From Homoserinibacter gongjuensis (lineage in GTDB: Bacteria; Actinomycetota; Actinomycetes; Actinomycetales; Microbacteriaceae): a stretch of 64,000 nucleotides of DNA. Location of the stretch: contig NZ_BSVA01000001.1 in NCBI RefSeq assembly GCF_030161875.1, forward strand, positions 1,488,001 through 1,552,000, in the 5' to 3' direction. This document shows, in pieces, positions 1 through 8,837 of this stretch; the first letter of the stretch is position 1; each line of letters starts with the position of its first letter. A model generated the notes under the pieces. The model saw only the letters and a list, made by a program, of their open reading frames with translations, did no database searches and had not been told where the DNA came from. A program made the translations under genes and the position numbers.

Positions 1-154
1 AATGCACACCATGGACCAGCACCTCGCCGAGCTCGTCAACGGCGGCGATGTGCCCTACGACGCCGCGATGGAGAAGGTGCAGGACCCGGAGACCTTCAAC
101 CGGCTCGTGACGCGGCGTGACCTTGCCGGGTCTGGCGCTGGAAGGAGCATCTGA
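1..154 (+). CDS. pilT: PilT twitching ATPase, C-terminal end (partial)
   Basis: Only the last 51 codons are present; the gene begins before the window. The visible tail (MHTMDQHLAELVNGG, then a segment ending in EKVQDPETFNRLVTRRD) resembles the end of PilT-family retraction ATPases, in which a MDQxLxxLV helix is followed by a conserved xxxDPxxF segment. PilT is the cytoplasmic hexameric motor that depolymerises type IV pili. The stop codon overlaps the pilC ATG by one base, so the two are translationally coupled. A PilB/GspE extension ATPase could end in a similar way, but the tail and position fit PilT better. Confidence 0.75.
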   Translation, partial: MHTMDQHLAELVNGGDVPYDAAMEKVQDPETFNRLVTRRDLAGSGAGRSI

Positions 155-1410
155 TGGCAGCGGGCAGTGCAGCGGTCGCGGCTGGTCCGCGCAACTGGGA
201 GTATCGCGGGCGCAACAACGCCGGCAAAGTCGTCAAGGGGCGGCTCGACGCACCCACAGAGAGCGCAGCGATCGACCGCATGCGCACGATGGGCCTCGCG
301 CCCATCAAGGTCACCGAGGCGGCCGCGGGCACCGGTCTCAACAAGGAGATCGAGTTCGGCATCGGGGGAGGGGTCAAGCTCAAAGATCTCGCTGTGCTGT
401 CGCGGCAGGCCGCGACGATGGTCGCGGCAGGCCTCTCGTTGCTCAAGACGCTCAACATCCTTGCCGAGCAGACCGAGAACAAGAAGCTCCGCGAAACGCT
501 CGGCATAGTTGCGCGTGACGTCGAGGTGGGGGCGGCCCTGTCTGATGCGCTCGGAAAACACCCCCGCGTCTTTCCACCGCTCATGGTGAACATGATCCGC
601 GCGGGCGAGATCGGCGGCTTCCTCGACGGCGCGCTCAACACGATCGCGGTGAACTACGAGAAGGAAGCCAAGCTCCGCGATCAGATCAAGTCCGCGATGA
701 CCTATCCCGTGATGGTGCTCATCATGTCGCTCGTCGCCGTGGTGATCATGCTGACCTTCATCGTGCCGATCTTCCAGGAGATGTTCGCCGGAATGGGGGC
801 GGACCTGCCGCTTCCCACGCAGATGCTCGTCTGGTTGAGCCAATCCATGGTGGTGGTCGTTCCCGTCGGAGTTATCGCGGGAATCGCTTTCGCTGTCTGG
901 TGGAACGGCAACAAGAACACCGAGCGGGTGCGCAAGTTCGTCGATCCCATCAAGCTCAAGCTGCCGATCTTCGGCAAACTCATCGGGAAGATCGCGATCA
1001 CGCGTTTCTGTCGCAACCTCGCCGACATGGTCAACGCCGGTGTGCCCATCCTGCAGGCGCTCAGCATCGTGGGAGAGGCGTCGGGAAACTGGGTGATCGA
1101 GAACGCCTCGCACAACATCGCCAATTCTGTGCGGGTCGGAAAGTCGCTCTCGGGCCCGCTCTCGGAAGAGCCCGTCTTCCCGCCGATGGCCGCGCAGATG
1201 ATCTCGGTCGGCGAAGACGCAGGAGCCCTCGACACCATGCTCTCCAAGGTCGCCGACTTCTACGACGACGAGGTGAAGGCCACCACCGAATCCCTCACCT
1301 CGATCATCGAGCCGCTGCTCATCGCCTTCCTCGGTGTTGTCGTCGGCGGCATGGTGATCGCGCTCTACATGCCCATCTTCAGCATGATCAGCGTCGTCAA
1401 CGGCGGCTGA
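154..1410 (+). CDS. pilC: PilC/GspF type IV pilus inner membrane platform protein
   Basis: A 418-residue polytopic membrane protein that forms the assembly platform on which PilB and PilT act. It carries two copies of the T2SSF domain (roughly residues 85-208 and 287-409). Each holds the helical signature with R-Q-x-A-T-M and FCRNLADMVNAGVPILQAL, and three hydrophobic membrane segments lie near 190-215, 240-262 and 385-415. The length is typical of PilC. The start ATG has a GAAGGAG ribosome binding site (141-147) six bases upstream and overlaps the stop of pilT. The next gene is the major pilin, separated by 121 bp that contain a strong hairpin. Confidence 0.95.
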   Translation: MAAGSAAVAAGPRNWEYRGRNNAGKVVKGRLDAPTESAAIDRMRTMGLAPIKVTEAAAGTGLNKEIEFGIGGGVKLKDLAVLSRQAATMVAAGLSLLKTLNILAEQTENKKLRETLGIVARDVEVGAALSDALGKHPRVFPPLMVNMIRAGEIGGFLDGALNTIAVNYEKEAKLRDQIKSAMTYPVMVLIMSLVAVVIMLTFIVPIFQEMFAGMGADLPLPTQMLVWLSQSMVVVVPVGVIAGIAFAVWWNGNKNTERVRKFVDPIKLKLPIFGKLIGKIAITRFCRNLADMVNAGVPILQALSIVGEASGNWVIENASHNIANSVRVGKSLSGPLSEEPVFPPMAAQMISVGEDAGALDTMLSKVADFYDDEVKATTESLTSIIEPLLIAFLGVVVGGMVIALYMPIFSMISVVNGG

Positions 1411-1420
1411 TCCGTGGCCC

Positions 1421-1444
1421 CCTCTCGCGGGATACCGCGAGAGG
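1421..1444 (+). terminator. Hairpin between pilC and the major pilin gene
   Basis: CCTCTCGCGG, loop GATA, CCGCGAGAGG is a perfect 10-bp stem with a tetraloop, starting 10 bases after the pilC stop. It is not followed by a T run, so it may act as an RNA-processing or attenuation element rather than a full terminator. The rest of the 121-bp gap ends in an A-rich stretch before the pilin ATG. Confidence 0.6.
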
Positions 1445-1531
1445 AATTCTCGGGCCAGCATCGAAACGTCGAGTCATCACCGTTGGGGGGACGGCTCGCG
1501 ACCATAACAATCAAGTGGAAACGGAAAAATA

Positions 1532-1972
1532 ATGACTCGCATCATGAAGGCCCTCGGGGCCAAGCGTGAGCAGCTCGCCAAGAAGGACGAGGGCTTCACC
1601 CTCATCGAGCTTCTCGTCGTCGTCATCATCATCGGCATCCTCGCCGCGATCGCGATCCCGGTGTACATCGGGGTGCAGAACTCCGCGAAGGACTCCGCGG
1701 TCAAGTCGGACCTGGGCAACGCCAAGACGGCTGTCGTGGCCTACTTCACGCAGAACAGCGGTGCCTACCCGACCATCCCCACCGATGACAGCGGTACCCT
1801 GGCCGACTCCGGCTACCCCGGGCCCAGCCTTGACTACGGCAGCGGCTCGGCTCCGGCCTACGACGCGGCTCCGACCGCCAACGACAGCGAGTTCTGCATC
1901 CAGGCGACGAGCCCGACCGGTGCTGAGTTCCACGTCGGCCAGTCCGGTGGCGTCGAGGACGGCCTCTGCTAA
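1532..1972 (+). CDS. Major type IV pilin (prepilin)
   Basis: A 146-residue prepilin. A positively charged leader of 21 residues ends in Gly21, followed by FTLIELLVVVIIIGILAAIA. This is the classical prepilin peptidase site, with Phe as +1 and Glu at +5, and the hydrophobic helix that packs the filament core. The globular part is small and Ser/Gly/Thr/Asp-rich, with Cys residues near 126 and at the C-terminus (GLC) that could form the D-loop disulfide. Size and position make it the structural subunit. The peptidase is encoded downstream at 6189. Hairpins lie on both sides (1421-1444 and 2000-2031), suggesting it is expressed more strongly than its neighbours. Only a weak GGAAA-type ribosome binding site is visible. 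Confidence 0.93.
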   Translation: MTRIMKALGAKREQLAKKDEGFTLIELLVVVIIIGILAAIAIPVYIGVQNSAKDSAVKSDLGNAKTAVVAYFTQNSGAYPTIPTDDSGTLADSGYPGPSLDYGSGSAPAYDAAPTANDSEFCIQATSPTGAEFHVGQSGGVEDGLC

Positions 1973-1999
1973 GTAGTACCTGCGGCCTCAGGCCGTAGC

Positions 2000-2031
2000 G
2001 GTGGGGCACCGCACGACAGCGGTGCCCCACC
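2000..2031 (+). terminator. Strong hairpin after the major pilin gene
   Basis: GGTGGGGCACCG, 8-base loop, CGGTGCCCCACC gives a perfect 12-bp GC-rich stem, 28 bases after the pilin stop. No T run follows. It probably attenuates transcription into the minor pilin genes or protects the pilin mRNA 3-prime end. It also lies upstream of the preferred start of the next gene (2061), which argues against an earlier start at 2001 inside the hairpin. Confidence 0.75.
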
Positions 2032-2060
2032 ACCACACTTTCAACCGTGGGGGCGGTTTC

Positions 2061-3569
2061 GTGAATCGACGCAGTGGGGTCTTGCGCCATCTCAGGCGCG
2101 CGCGACTTGACGACTCCGGCATCTCCATCGTCGAGGTGCTCGCCGCGACCCTCATCTTCATGCTCCTCTTCGTGGGCATCGCCCAGGGCCTCGTCACGGT
2201 TATCCGGCTGGCCGGCGATCAGAAGAACCGCATCACAGCGCTCAGTCTCGCCGCCGGCGAAATCGACCAGGTACGCGCCTACCAGAGCGTCTTCGACGTC
2301 AAGGACGACGAGCGCGACGTCACGCCCGACACCGCCGATGGCACGGTCTTCACTGTCCACCGCACGACTGCCTGGGTCGATTCGGCAGGAAATGACGTCT
2401 CGTGCAGCGGCGGGAGCGGCACAAACCTCGTGATGCTCCGCATCAACATCACCGTTACATGGCGGGGTCAGATGACGCCGCTCAAGACCGTTCAGACCGA
2501 CACCTTGCTCGCTCCCAACGGCTCCCTCAACGACCCCAATCGGGGCGTGCTCATCCTCGCCGTCAAGGGCGCTGACGGGTTCGGCGTCCAGGGTGTCTCC
2601 GTCGACCTCACGCCGTCCGGCAGCGTCGACGGCACCGTGCCCGTGCCGAGTGTGACCGATGGCAACGGTTGTTCCTTCGCGATCGGCGTGCCGGTCGGCG
2701 ATTACAAGATCACTCTTTCCAAGGACGGCACCTACGTCGACCTCGAGGGCAACCCCGAGCCGATCCTGCTGGCCGGTGAGGACACCGCCGCGCACACGTA
2801 CAAGTTCACGGCAGGCACGACGAAGTCGCTCACCGCGTTCATGGCGAAGGGCGCGCTCTACAGCGTCTGGTGGGATACCGGTGATCCCGCCCTGAGCGCC
2901 GACCTCAACTCGTCCTCGCCGACCCGGCAATGGGTGTGGCCCGGGACCAAGTCGATCACGCTCTTGCCCCTCAGCTCCACGACATCGAAGACCCGCACGT
3001 TCACCGGCAACCCGCTACGCGTGTTCCCGGATTCGGCCGGGTACTCGGTCGTCTACGGCAATTACTCGGAGCCCAACCAGGCCGGCAGCGGAGGCTGCCT
3101 GGCACCCAACCCTGCGAAGTGGCAAGCGGGGTCGGGCCTGCAGGCGGGCGTGCTGGACGCCGTGCCGGGCTCGAGTGACACCGCGTCTTCGATGCGTGTC
3201 GGCGTCGGCGTCGTGCATGTGAAGCTCGAAGCGTCGCGAAGTGGGAACGGTTCGAGCAACTCGGGTGCGCCTGCGCAGAGGGTCGGCATCAGGGCCACGA
3301 TGCTCGGCTCCGGCGGCGGTGAGAATCCCGGATGCGTCATCACGACATCGGTGACGACCGCGGATTTGGCGATGGGCGAGTTCGACCTGGTGTTGCCGTT
3401 CGGCGCTTGGGACCTGACAGTGACCGATGAGTGGAGCAGTCAGTGGACCTGCGGTGGCAACTGGTGGTCGCCGCAGTACTGCGCCTGGAAGTACTCCGCC
3501 AACTTCTCGAAGGTGACGGAGGGGTCGATGAGCGGCGCCACCGTCGTGCTCGATCCGAGGCGATCATGA
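2061..3569 (+). CDS. Large minor pilin-like protein (PilV-like N-terminus)
   Basis: 502 residues from the GTG at 2061, which follows a G-rich segment; an in-frame GTG at 2001 would place the leader inside the 2000-2031 hairpin. The leader ends at Gly20 and is followed by ISIVEVLAATLIFMLLFVGI with Glu at +5, so it is a substrate for the prepilin peptidase. After the pilin helix comes an extracellular part unlike ordinary minor pilins. It includes a carboxypeptidase-regulatory-like beta-sandwich (about residues 155-255, GVSVDLTPSGSVDG to VGDYKITLSKDG) and a Ser/Gly-rich C-terminal region with scattered Cys. It may be a tip or adhesin subunit; that role is inferred. The stop overlaps the next gene by four bases (ATGA). 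Confidence 0.8.
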   Translation: MNRRSGVLRHLRRARLDDSGISIVEVLAATLIFMLLFVGIAQGLVTVIRLAGDQKNRITALSLAAGEIDQVRAYQSVFDVKDDERDVTPDTADGTVFTVHRTTAWVDSAGNDVSCSGGSGTNLVMLRINITVTWRGQMTPLKTVQTDTLLAPNGSLNDPNRGVLILAVKGADGFGVQGVSVDLTPSGSVDGTVPVPSVTDGNGCSFAIGVPVGDYKITLSKDGTYVDLEGNPEPILLAGEDTAAHTYKFTAGTTKSLTAFMAKGALYSVWWDTGDPALSADLNSSSPTRQWVWPGTKSITLLPLSSTTSKTRTFTGNPLRVFPDSAGYSVVYGNYSEPNQAGSGGCLAPNPAKWQAGSGLQAGVLDAVPGSSDTASSMRVGVGVVHVKLEASRSGNGSSNSGAPAQRVGIRATMLGSGGGENPGCVITTSVTTADLAMGEFDLVLPFGAWDLTVTDEWSSQWTCGGNWWSPQYCAWKYSANFSKVTEGSMSGATVVLDPRRS

Positions 3570-4339
3570 GTGCCCGCCGCGTCGCTCGCGCTCTGAACGC
3601 TGAGAAAAGAGACGAGGGCGTCAGCCTCATCGAGCTCCTGGTGGTCATGCTGCTCAGCGCCCTCATCGTGAGCGTCGTGGTCACGCTTTTCGTGAATGTC
3701 GCACGCAAGACCACGGAGGGGATCGACCTGCGCAGCAGCACGGCCGATGCGAGCAACATCATGAACGCTGTGTCGACAACCGTGCGCGGCTCGATTCCCA
3801 TCGACGTGCAGCCGCAGAGCAACGGCACACCGAATCCGCCGAAACCCGCCATCAAGACGGCCGAAGCCAACACGCTCGTCGTCTACAGCTACACCGATGC
3901 CGGCCCGAGTTTCCCCGTGCCGTTGCAGGTGCGCTATCGGGTCGATTCGCAGGGACGCATGGTCGAGGATCGCTGGGCCGCTAGTGGATGCTCGTTGTCG
4001 AACCCGTCGGCCTGTGTAGCGACGTACCCGACCTATGCGGCCACCACGACGACGCCGCAGGCGAGCCGCATCCTCGGCAACATCGTGGTGAACGTCACCC
4101 AGTGTGCGAGCGGTGACACGACGTGTCAGCTGGAACCGCTCTTCCGCTACTACGACATTTGCGGCACGCAGCTCGGAAGCGATAGCGCAGGCGCGCAGAG
4201 CCGTATCGACGACATCGCCTGGATCGAGTTCAACGTCCGCGTGCGGGCGTCCGATTCGCAGGAAGACGTACGCCTGGTGAACCGCATCGGACTGGGTAAC
4301 TCGGGTGACCGCATTCCCGTAGGAGGGTGCCCCACATGA
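3566..4339 (+). CDS. Minor pilin (PilW-like prepilin)
   Basis: 257 residues from the ATG that overlaps the preceding stop as ATGA. The leader MSARRVARALNAEKRDEG ends in Gly18 and is followed by VSLIELLVVMLLSALIVSVV with Glu at +5, a clear class III signal. The ectodomain of about 210 residues contains several Cys (for example CSLSNPSACVA, and CASGDTTC) that probably form disulfides. No enzymatic motif was recognised. Position between two other pilin-like genes suggests a component of the initiating or tip complex. The name PilW-like reflects gene order and size, not a detected orthology. Confidence 0.8.
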   Translation: MSARRVARALNAEKRDEGVSLIELLVVMLLSALIVSVVVTLFVNVARKTTEGIDLRSSTADASNIMNAVSTTVRGSIPIDVQPQSNGTPNPPKPAIKTAEANTLVVYSYTDAGPSFPVPLQVRYRVDSQGRMVEDRWAASGCSLSNPSACVATYPTYAATTTTPQASRILGNIVVNVTQCASGDTTCQLEPLFRYYDICGTQLGSDSAGAQSRIDDIAWIEFNVRVRASDSQEDVRLVNRIGLGNSGDRIPVGGCPT

Positions 4340-6192
4340 AGCGGATGACGATGCGCCTTGAACGAATCCGAGAGCGTGAATCGGGCTACGCGCTGCTCGT
4401 CGTGATCGGGCTCGGCGCGGTGATGGCATTGATGATCTCGACGGCCCTCGTCTTCACAGTGAGCGGCACCCAGAAGGCGCAGACGGAGGTCGACTGGACC
4501 GGGGCGCTGGCCGCCGCGAACGCAGGGGTCGAGGACTACCGAAGCCGTATCCAGAACGACATCCGCTATGTGAAGTACGGCAACAAGAATGCCCCGTTCA
4601 CGAAGAACACGGTGCCGGCTCCCGGACGTCCTGACCTGAACGACAAGCTCGAGCTCGATCCCGCGAACCCCGCGTGGGGCATCGGCGCCGACGGCACGTG
4701 GGCAACAGTGCCGGGGTCGAACGGCACCGCCCAGTTCCGTTACGCGGTGAGCGTTCAGAACTACGGCGGCACCGGCGTTGTGCAGCTGCAGGCGACTGGC
4801 AAGGTGGGCGACGCCACCCGCTCGATCGTCGTCGAGCTCAAGCAGCAGGGTCTCACCCAGTTCGTCTACTTCTCCGACTACGAGGTCTCGGATCCGTCGA
4901 TCAATGGCGACCCGGATTGCAACTCGTACCGTTGGCAGTCGCCGCGCAGGAACCAATCGGCCAACTCCTGCGACATCACCTTCACAGGAGACCCGAGTAA
5001 TCCGACGTCGGGCGACCAGATTCTCGGGATGATCCACAGCAATGACCAGATCGTGGTCTGTGGTGCGACGTTCGGCGAGGTCGTTGAGGCCTGGGCCGAT
5101 GACACTCGGGACCCCACCGTGACGACATGCGGGACGAACGGTGTCTACAAGGGCGGGGTCGTGCACGGGCCGAAGTATGAGCTCAAGCAGTCGACCGCCG
5201 AGATGAAGGCGGAGACGACGCTCAACGACCCAGCTGCGGTGCCTTCGCCTGGCTGTCTTTACACAGGACCTACGACTGTCAAGCTTGAGAACGACGGCTG
5301 GATGCGTGTGTGGTCGCCGCTCAGCAAGGAGACGCAGGTTTACACCGACGCGGACGGCAAGGCGACGGGTGGCGCCGGCGCTGCCGACGACACTTTGTGC
5401 GGAGCCGCCGGCGACCTCCAATCATCGGCGGGCGCCCACATCAAGGTGCTCGACATGAACCTCATGTATGTGCAGGCGGTTCCGGGAAGCTCAACGGACG
5501 TCAACTACTGGTCGACCTCGGCGATTCGCACGAAGATCAATTGCAACTCGAGCGGAACGAGCTGGAGCTTCGCGACCGACCAGGTGCAGCCGAACCCGGC
5601 CGGTTGGACGACGAGTCAGAAGCGGGTCATCCAGCATCCGCTCACAACGAGCACCGAGAGCATGTCGACCGGTATGACGCCGGGCTACTCGTGCAGTCAG
5701 GGTGATGTGTTCGTGAGCGGCACCCTGTCAGGCCGCATGACGATTGCGGCCGACCGCTACTTCTGGGTGACGGGCAACATCACCTACACCAACCCCAACG
5801 CCGATCTGCTCGGCATCGTGGGACAACAGGGTGTTGTCATCTGGAATCCGATCGACCGTTACAGCAACAATCTGGTCAACACCAACACGGGTCGTGAGGT
5901 GTATGGCGCGCTCACCTCGAACCAGCACACCATCCAGGTGCAGAACTACAACAGGGGCGACAAGCTGGGCAAGCTGCACATCTACGGTTCGATGGCGATG
6001 AAGTACCGAGGGCCCGTCGCGACTGGCTCGGCGACCTCGATCTCCACCGGATACGTCAAGTACTACGAGTACGACGCGAAACTCATCGCGACCAACCCGC
6101 CGAAGTACAAGGTATCGACGGTGTCGACATTCCTGGTGACCCGTACGGCTGCGGTTCCCGCTGCCTACAACGCGGACGGTTCGCCGCGATGA
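4336..6192 (+). CDS. PilX-like pilus assembly protein with large ectodomain
   Basis: 618 residues. The ATG at 4336 has an excellent ribosome binding site (AGGAGGG, 4321-4327) and overlaps the previous stop; an in-frame GTG at 4327 lies inside that site and is unlikely. The N-terminus, ESGYALLVVIGLGAVMAL, has the Gly and hydrophobic helix of a prepilin but lacks Glu at +5, as PilX-type proteins do. The ectodomain of about 580 residues has repeated Cys and a region resembling beta-helix or filament-tip proteins in composition (many Asn, Thr, Ser). No domain was recognised with confidence. It is probably exported with the pilus and may be an adhesin. Confidence 0.7.
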   Translation: MKRMTMRLERIRERESGYALLVVIGLGAVMALMISTALVFTVSGTQKAQTEVDWTGALAAANAGVEDYRSRIQNDIRYVKYGNKNAPFTKNTVPAPGRPDLNDKLELDPANPAWGIGADGTWATVPGSNGTAQFRYAVSVQNYGGTGVVQLQATGKVGDATRSIVVELKQQGLTQFVYFSDYEVSDPSINGDPDCNSYRWQSPRRNQSANSCDITFTGDPSNPTSGDQILGMIHSNDQIVVCGATFGEVVEAWADDTRDPTVTTCGTNGVYKGGVVHGPKYELKQSTAEMKAETTLNDPAAVPSPGCLYTGPTTVKLENDGWMRVWSPLSKETQVYTDADGKATGGAGAADDTLCGAAGDLQSSAGAHIKVLDMNLMYVQAVPGSSTDVNYWSTSAIRTKINCNSSGTSWSFATDQVQPNPAGWTTSQKRVIQHPLTTSTESMSTGMTPGYSCSQGDVFVSGTLSGRMTIAADRYFWVTGNITYTNPNADLLGIVGQQGVVIWNPIDRYSNNLVNTNTGREVYGALTSNQHTIQVQNYNRGDKLGKLHIYGSMAMKYRGPVATGSATSISTGYVKYYEYDAKLIATNPPKYKVSTVSTFLVTRTAAVPAAYNADGSPR

Positions 6193-7007
6193 CAGCGCTC
6201 GTCGTCGGCTTCGCAGCGGTGCTCGGCCTCGTGATCGGCTCGTTCCTGAACGTCGTCATCTACCGAGTCCCCGCCGGGGTGTCGCTCGTCGCGCCGGCAT
6301 CCGCGTGTCCGCAGTGCGGGCACGGCATCCGCGCGCGAGACAACGTGCCGGTGCTCTCGTGGCTCCTGCTGGGGGCCCGCTGCCGCGATTGCCGCACGCG
6401 CATCCCGGTGCGGTATCCGGCGGTGGAGCTGGGCACCGCGCTGGCCTTCGCCGTGATCGCGTGGGCAGTCGCGGGGCAGATGCAGTTCGTCTCGATTGAC
6501 GCGGTACACCTGCTCGAGCTCGTGGCGTTCCTCTATCTCGCCGCGATCAGCATCGCGCTCGCGGTGATCGACCTCGACGTGCGCAGGCTTCCGAACGCGA
6601 TCGTGCTTCCCGCGTACTTCGTCGGAGCAGCGATGCTCACGCTCGCAGCGCTGTTCGCAGGTGACCCGCAGCGGCTCGTGGTGGCGGGCGTCGGAGCGGT
6701 CGCGTCGGTCGTGTTCTACGGCCTTCTGTGGTTCGCCAAGCCCGGAGGCATGGGCCTCGGCGACGTCAAGCTCGCGGGAGTGCTCGGCATGTATCTCGGC
6801 TACCTCGGGTGGGCGCAGCTCGCAGTCGGGGTCGCCGGTGCCTTCCTTCTCGGGGGAGTGTTCGGCATTGCGCTGATGCTCCTCGGGCGGGCGGGCCGCA
6901 AGACAGCTGTTCCGTTCGGGCCCTGGATGTTGACGGGCGCCTGGATCGGAATCGCGGCCGGGGCCCCCGTGGCCGCCGGCTACCTCGACATGGTCGGCCT
7001 CGGCTGA
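6189..7007 (+). CDS. pilD: Prepilin peptidase / N-methyltransferase (A24 family)
   Basis: 272 residues, polytopic. The N-terminal domain has the paired Cys motif CPQC (40-43) and CRDC (65-68) that binds zinc in bifunctional leader peptidases. The peptidase domain holds the two conserved aspartate motifs, VIDLDVRRLPN and GMGLGDVKL. The enzyme cleaves after the Gly of prepilins and N-methylates the new first residue; its substrates are the products at 1532, 2061, 3566 and possibly 4336. The start ATG overlaps the preceding stop by four bases. About seven membrane helices are expected. Confidence 0.95.
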   Translation: MTALVVGFAAVLGLVIGSFLNVVIYRVPAGVSLVAPASACPQCGHGIRARDNVPVLSWLLLGARCRDCRTRIPVRYPAVELGTALAFAVIAWAVAGQMQFVSIDAVHLLELVAFLYLAAISIALAVIDLDVRRLPNAIVLPAYFVGAAMLTLAALFAGDPQRLVVAGVGAVASVVFYGLLWFAKPGGMGLGDVKLAGVLGMYLGYLGWAQLAVGVAGAFLLGGVFGIALMLLGRAGRKTAVPFGPWMLTGAWIGIAAGAPVAAGYLDMVGLG

Positions 7008-7037
7008 TCGATCGAGGACAACGGGAGGAGATAGGAA

Positions 7038-8085
7038 ATGGCATCGACCATTGTGGGGCTCGACTTCGGTCGGGGGTGATCAGAGCCGCCGAGGTGATGG
7101 GGGCGGGAACCGCTCGGCCCACGCTCGTGCGCTACCACCAGATCGCCGTGCCCACTTCTGCGCTCGATCGCGGCGAGGTCACCGAGAAGGAGACCATCGT
7201 CGCGGCTCTCAAGCAGTTGTGGGTACAGGGCAAGTTCAAGACGAGGAAGGTGATCGTCGGCGTCGGCAACGCCCGTGTGCTCGTGCGCGAGCTGTCGGTG
7301 CCGCGGATGCCGATGAACCGCATCCGCGAGACGCTTCCGTTCCAGGTGCAGGACATTCTTCCTGTGCCGGTCAACGAGGCGCTGCTCGACTTCTATCCGG
7401 TGTCGGAGGCGGACGAGGAAGGCAAGCCGGTCGTTCAGGGTCTTCTGGTCGCCGCCATCAAGTCGGGTGTGCTGGCGACCGTGGAGGCCGTCGAGGCGGC
7501 GAAGCTCGAGCCGGTCGATGTCGACCTCGTGCCATTCGCGTTGAGCCGCGCACTTCTGTCCGGGCCGATCGCCCACGGCAACGTCGCGCTCATCCACATC
7601 GGTGCAGAGACCACCATCGTGACGATCGCCGTCGACGGGGTTCCCCGGTTCGTACGCATCGTGCAGAACGGCAGCGATGACGTCAACAAGGCTCTCACCT
7701 CGCGTCTCGGAATGGACGAGTACCAGGCCGAACAGATCAAGCGCCGCTTCGGGTTGTCGACCCAGGGTGCCGGGGCCGAGCTTCGGCCGGCGTTCGAGGT
7801 GATCTACGAAGTGACGGGAGACCTCGTGGTCGCCATCCGCAACACGCTCAGCTTCTATCTGTCGAGCCGTGGAGGCGCCGCGATCGAACGCGTGATCCTG
7901 TCGGGGGCGGAGCCGAGTTGAACGGCTTCGCGACCGCGCTCGCCGATGCGACACGGTTGCCGGTGCGCGCACCCGCGGCACTCGAGAGCGTCTCGATTGC
8001 GCGATCGGTCGAACCCGACCAGTTGGCGGCAGGCGCTTCCGGCCTCCCGGTCACGGTCGGGCTGACGCTCGGGAGCAAGGCATGA
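7038..8085 (+). CDS. pilM: PilM actin-like pilus assembly ATPase (two frameshifts in this sequence)
   Basis: Starts at ATG 7038 after a GGGAGGAG site (7023-7030) and reads MASTIVGLDFGRG before meeting TGA. Adding one G to the run at 7072-7076 restores the reading into VIRAAEVMGAGTARPTL, and a second G in 7903-7907 restores ILSGGGAELNGFATALAD, ending at 8085. The repaired protein is 349 residues with an actin/FtsA-like fold (phosphate-1 GLDFG, phosphate-2 ALIHIGAETTIVTI, adenosine motif ILSGGGAEL). PilM is cytoplasmic and binds the N-terminus of PilN. The 3-prime end overlaps pilN by four bases, as expected of an intact gene. The shifts are very probably sequencing errors. Confidence 0.88.
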
Positions 8086-8837
8086 CCGCCACGACGACGG
8101 CGCCGGCCGTGAGCAAGCGCGACGCAGCCGCAGCGCGCAAGTCGGTACCGCTCGGGGCCTCACCCCGAGTCTCTCTGCTGCCTCCCGAACTGGGTCTGCG
8201 CAACAAGGCACTGGGAACTCAGCGAGCCCTGCGCTTGCTCATGTTCGGCGTCGTACTCCTGACCGTTGCGGCGATCGGTGGCGCCTGGTACCTCGCGTTC
8301 TCCAGCCAGCTCGCACTCAGCAATGAGCAGCAGCGCACCCAGGACCTGCTCGCCGAACAGCAGCAGTACGCGGATGTGCAATTCGCCGTCAACATGGTCG
8401 ACGTCGGCGAAGCCGCCCTTCGCGTCGGAGGGTCGACGGAGATCGACTGGCAGGACTACCTCGGGCGCGTGCAGGCATCGCTTCCTGCGGGAGTGGTGCT
8501 CAACACGTTCTCTGTCGATGCGTCCACCGTGACATCGCAGTACCCGCAATCGGGCATCCCGCTGCAGGGCGCCCGCATCGCGACACTGCAGTTCACCGCG
8601 ACGAGCGCGACCCTTCCTGAGATCCCCGACTGGCTCAACCGTTTGCGCGATCTGCCCGGATTCGTCGATGCCAACCCGGGCAGCGTGTCGCTCGACGACG
8701 CCAGCGGGTACGTGGCGAGCATCACGATGCACATCGATGCGCAGGCCTACTCGAACCGATTGACCGCAGACGAGAAGGCGGCTGACGCAACTTCGGGTCA
8801 GGATGACGCCGCGGACGGCGAGGAGACGGCACAATGA
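8082..8837 (+). CDS. pilN: PilN type IV pilus alignment complex protein
   Basis: 251 residues with one transmembrane helix near 50-72 (LLMFGVVLLTVAAIGGAWYL), preceded by a cytoplasmic segment containing VSLLPPELGLR, which matches the PilM-binding INLLP-type motif of PilN. A coiled segment and a ferredoxin-like extracytoplasmic domain follow. The C-terminal tail is acidic and Ala/Asp-rich. It overlaps both pilM and pilO by four bases (ATGA), so the PilMNO unit is translationally coupled. Confidence 0.9.
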   Translation: MTATTTAPAVSKRDAAAARKSVPLGASPRVSLLPPELGLRNKALGTQRALRLLMFGVVLLTVAAIGGAWYLAFSSQLALSNEQQRTQDLLAEQQQYADVQFAVNMVDVGEAALRVGGSTEIDWQDYLGRVQASLPAGVVLNTFSVDASTVTSQYPQSGIPLQGARIATLQFTATSATLPEIPDWLNRLRDLPGFVDANPGSVSLDDASGYVASITMHIDAQAYSNRLTADEKAADATSGQDDAADGEETAQ

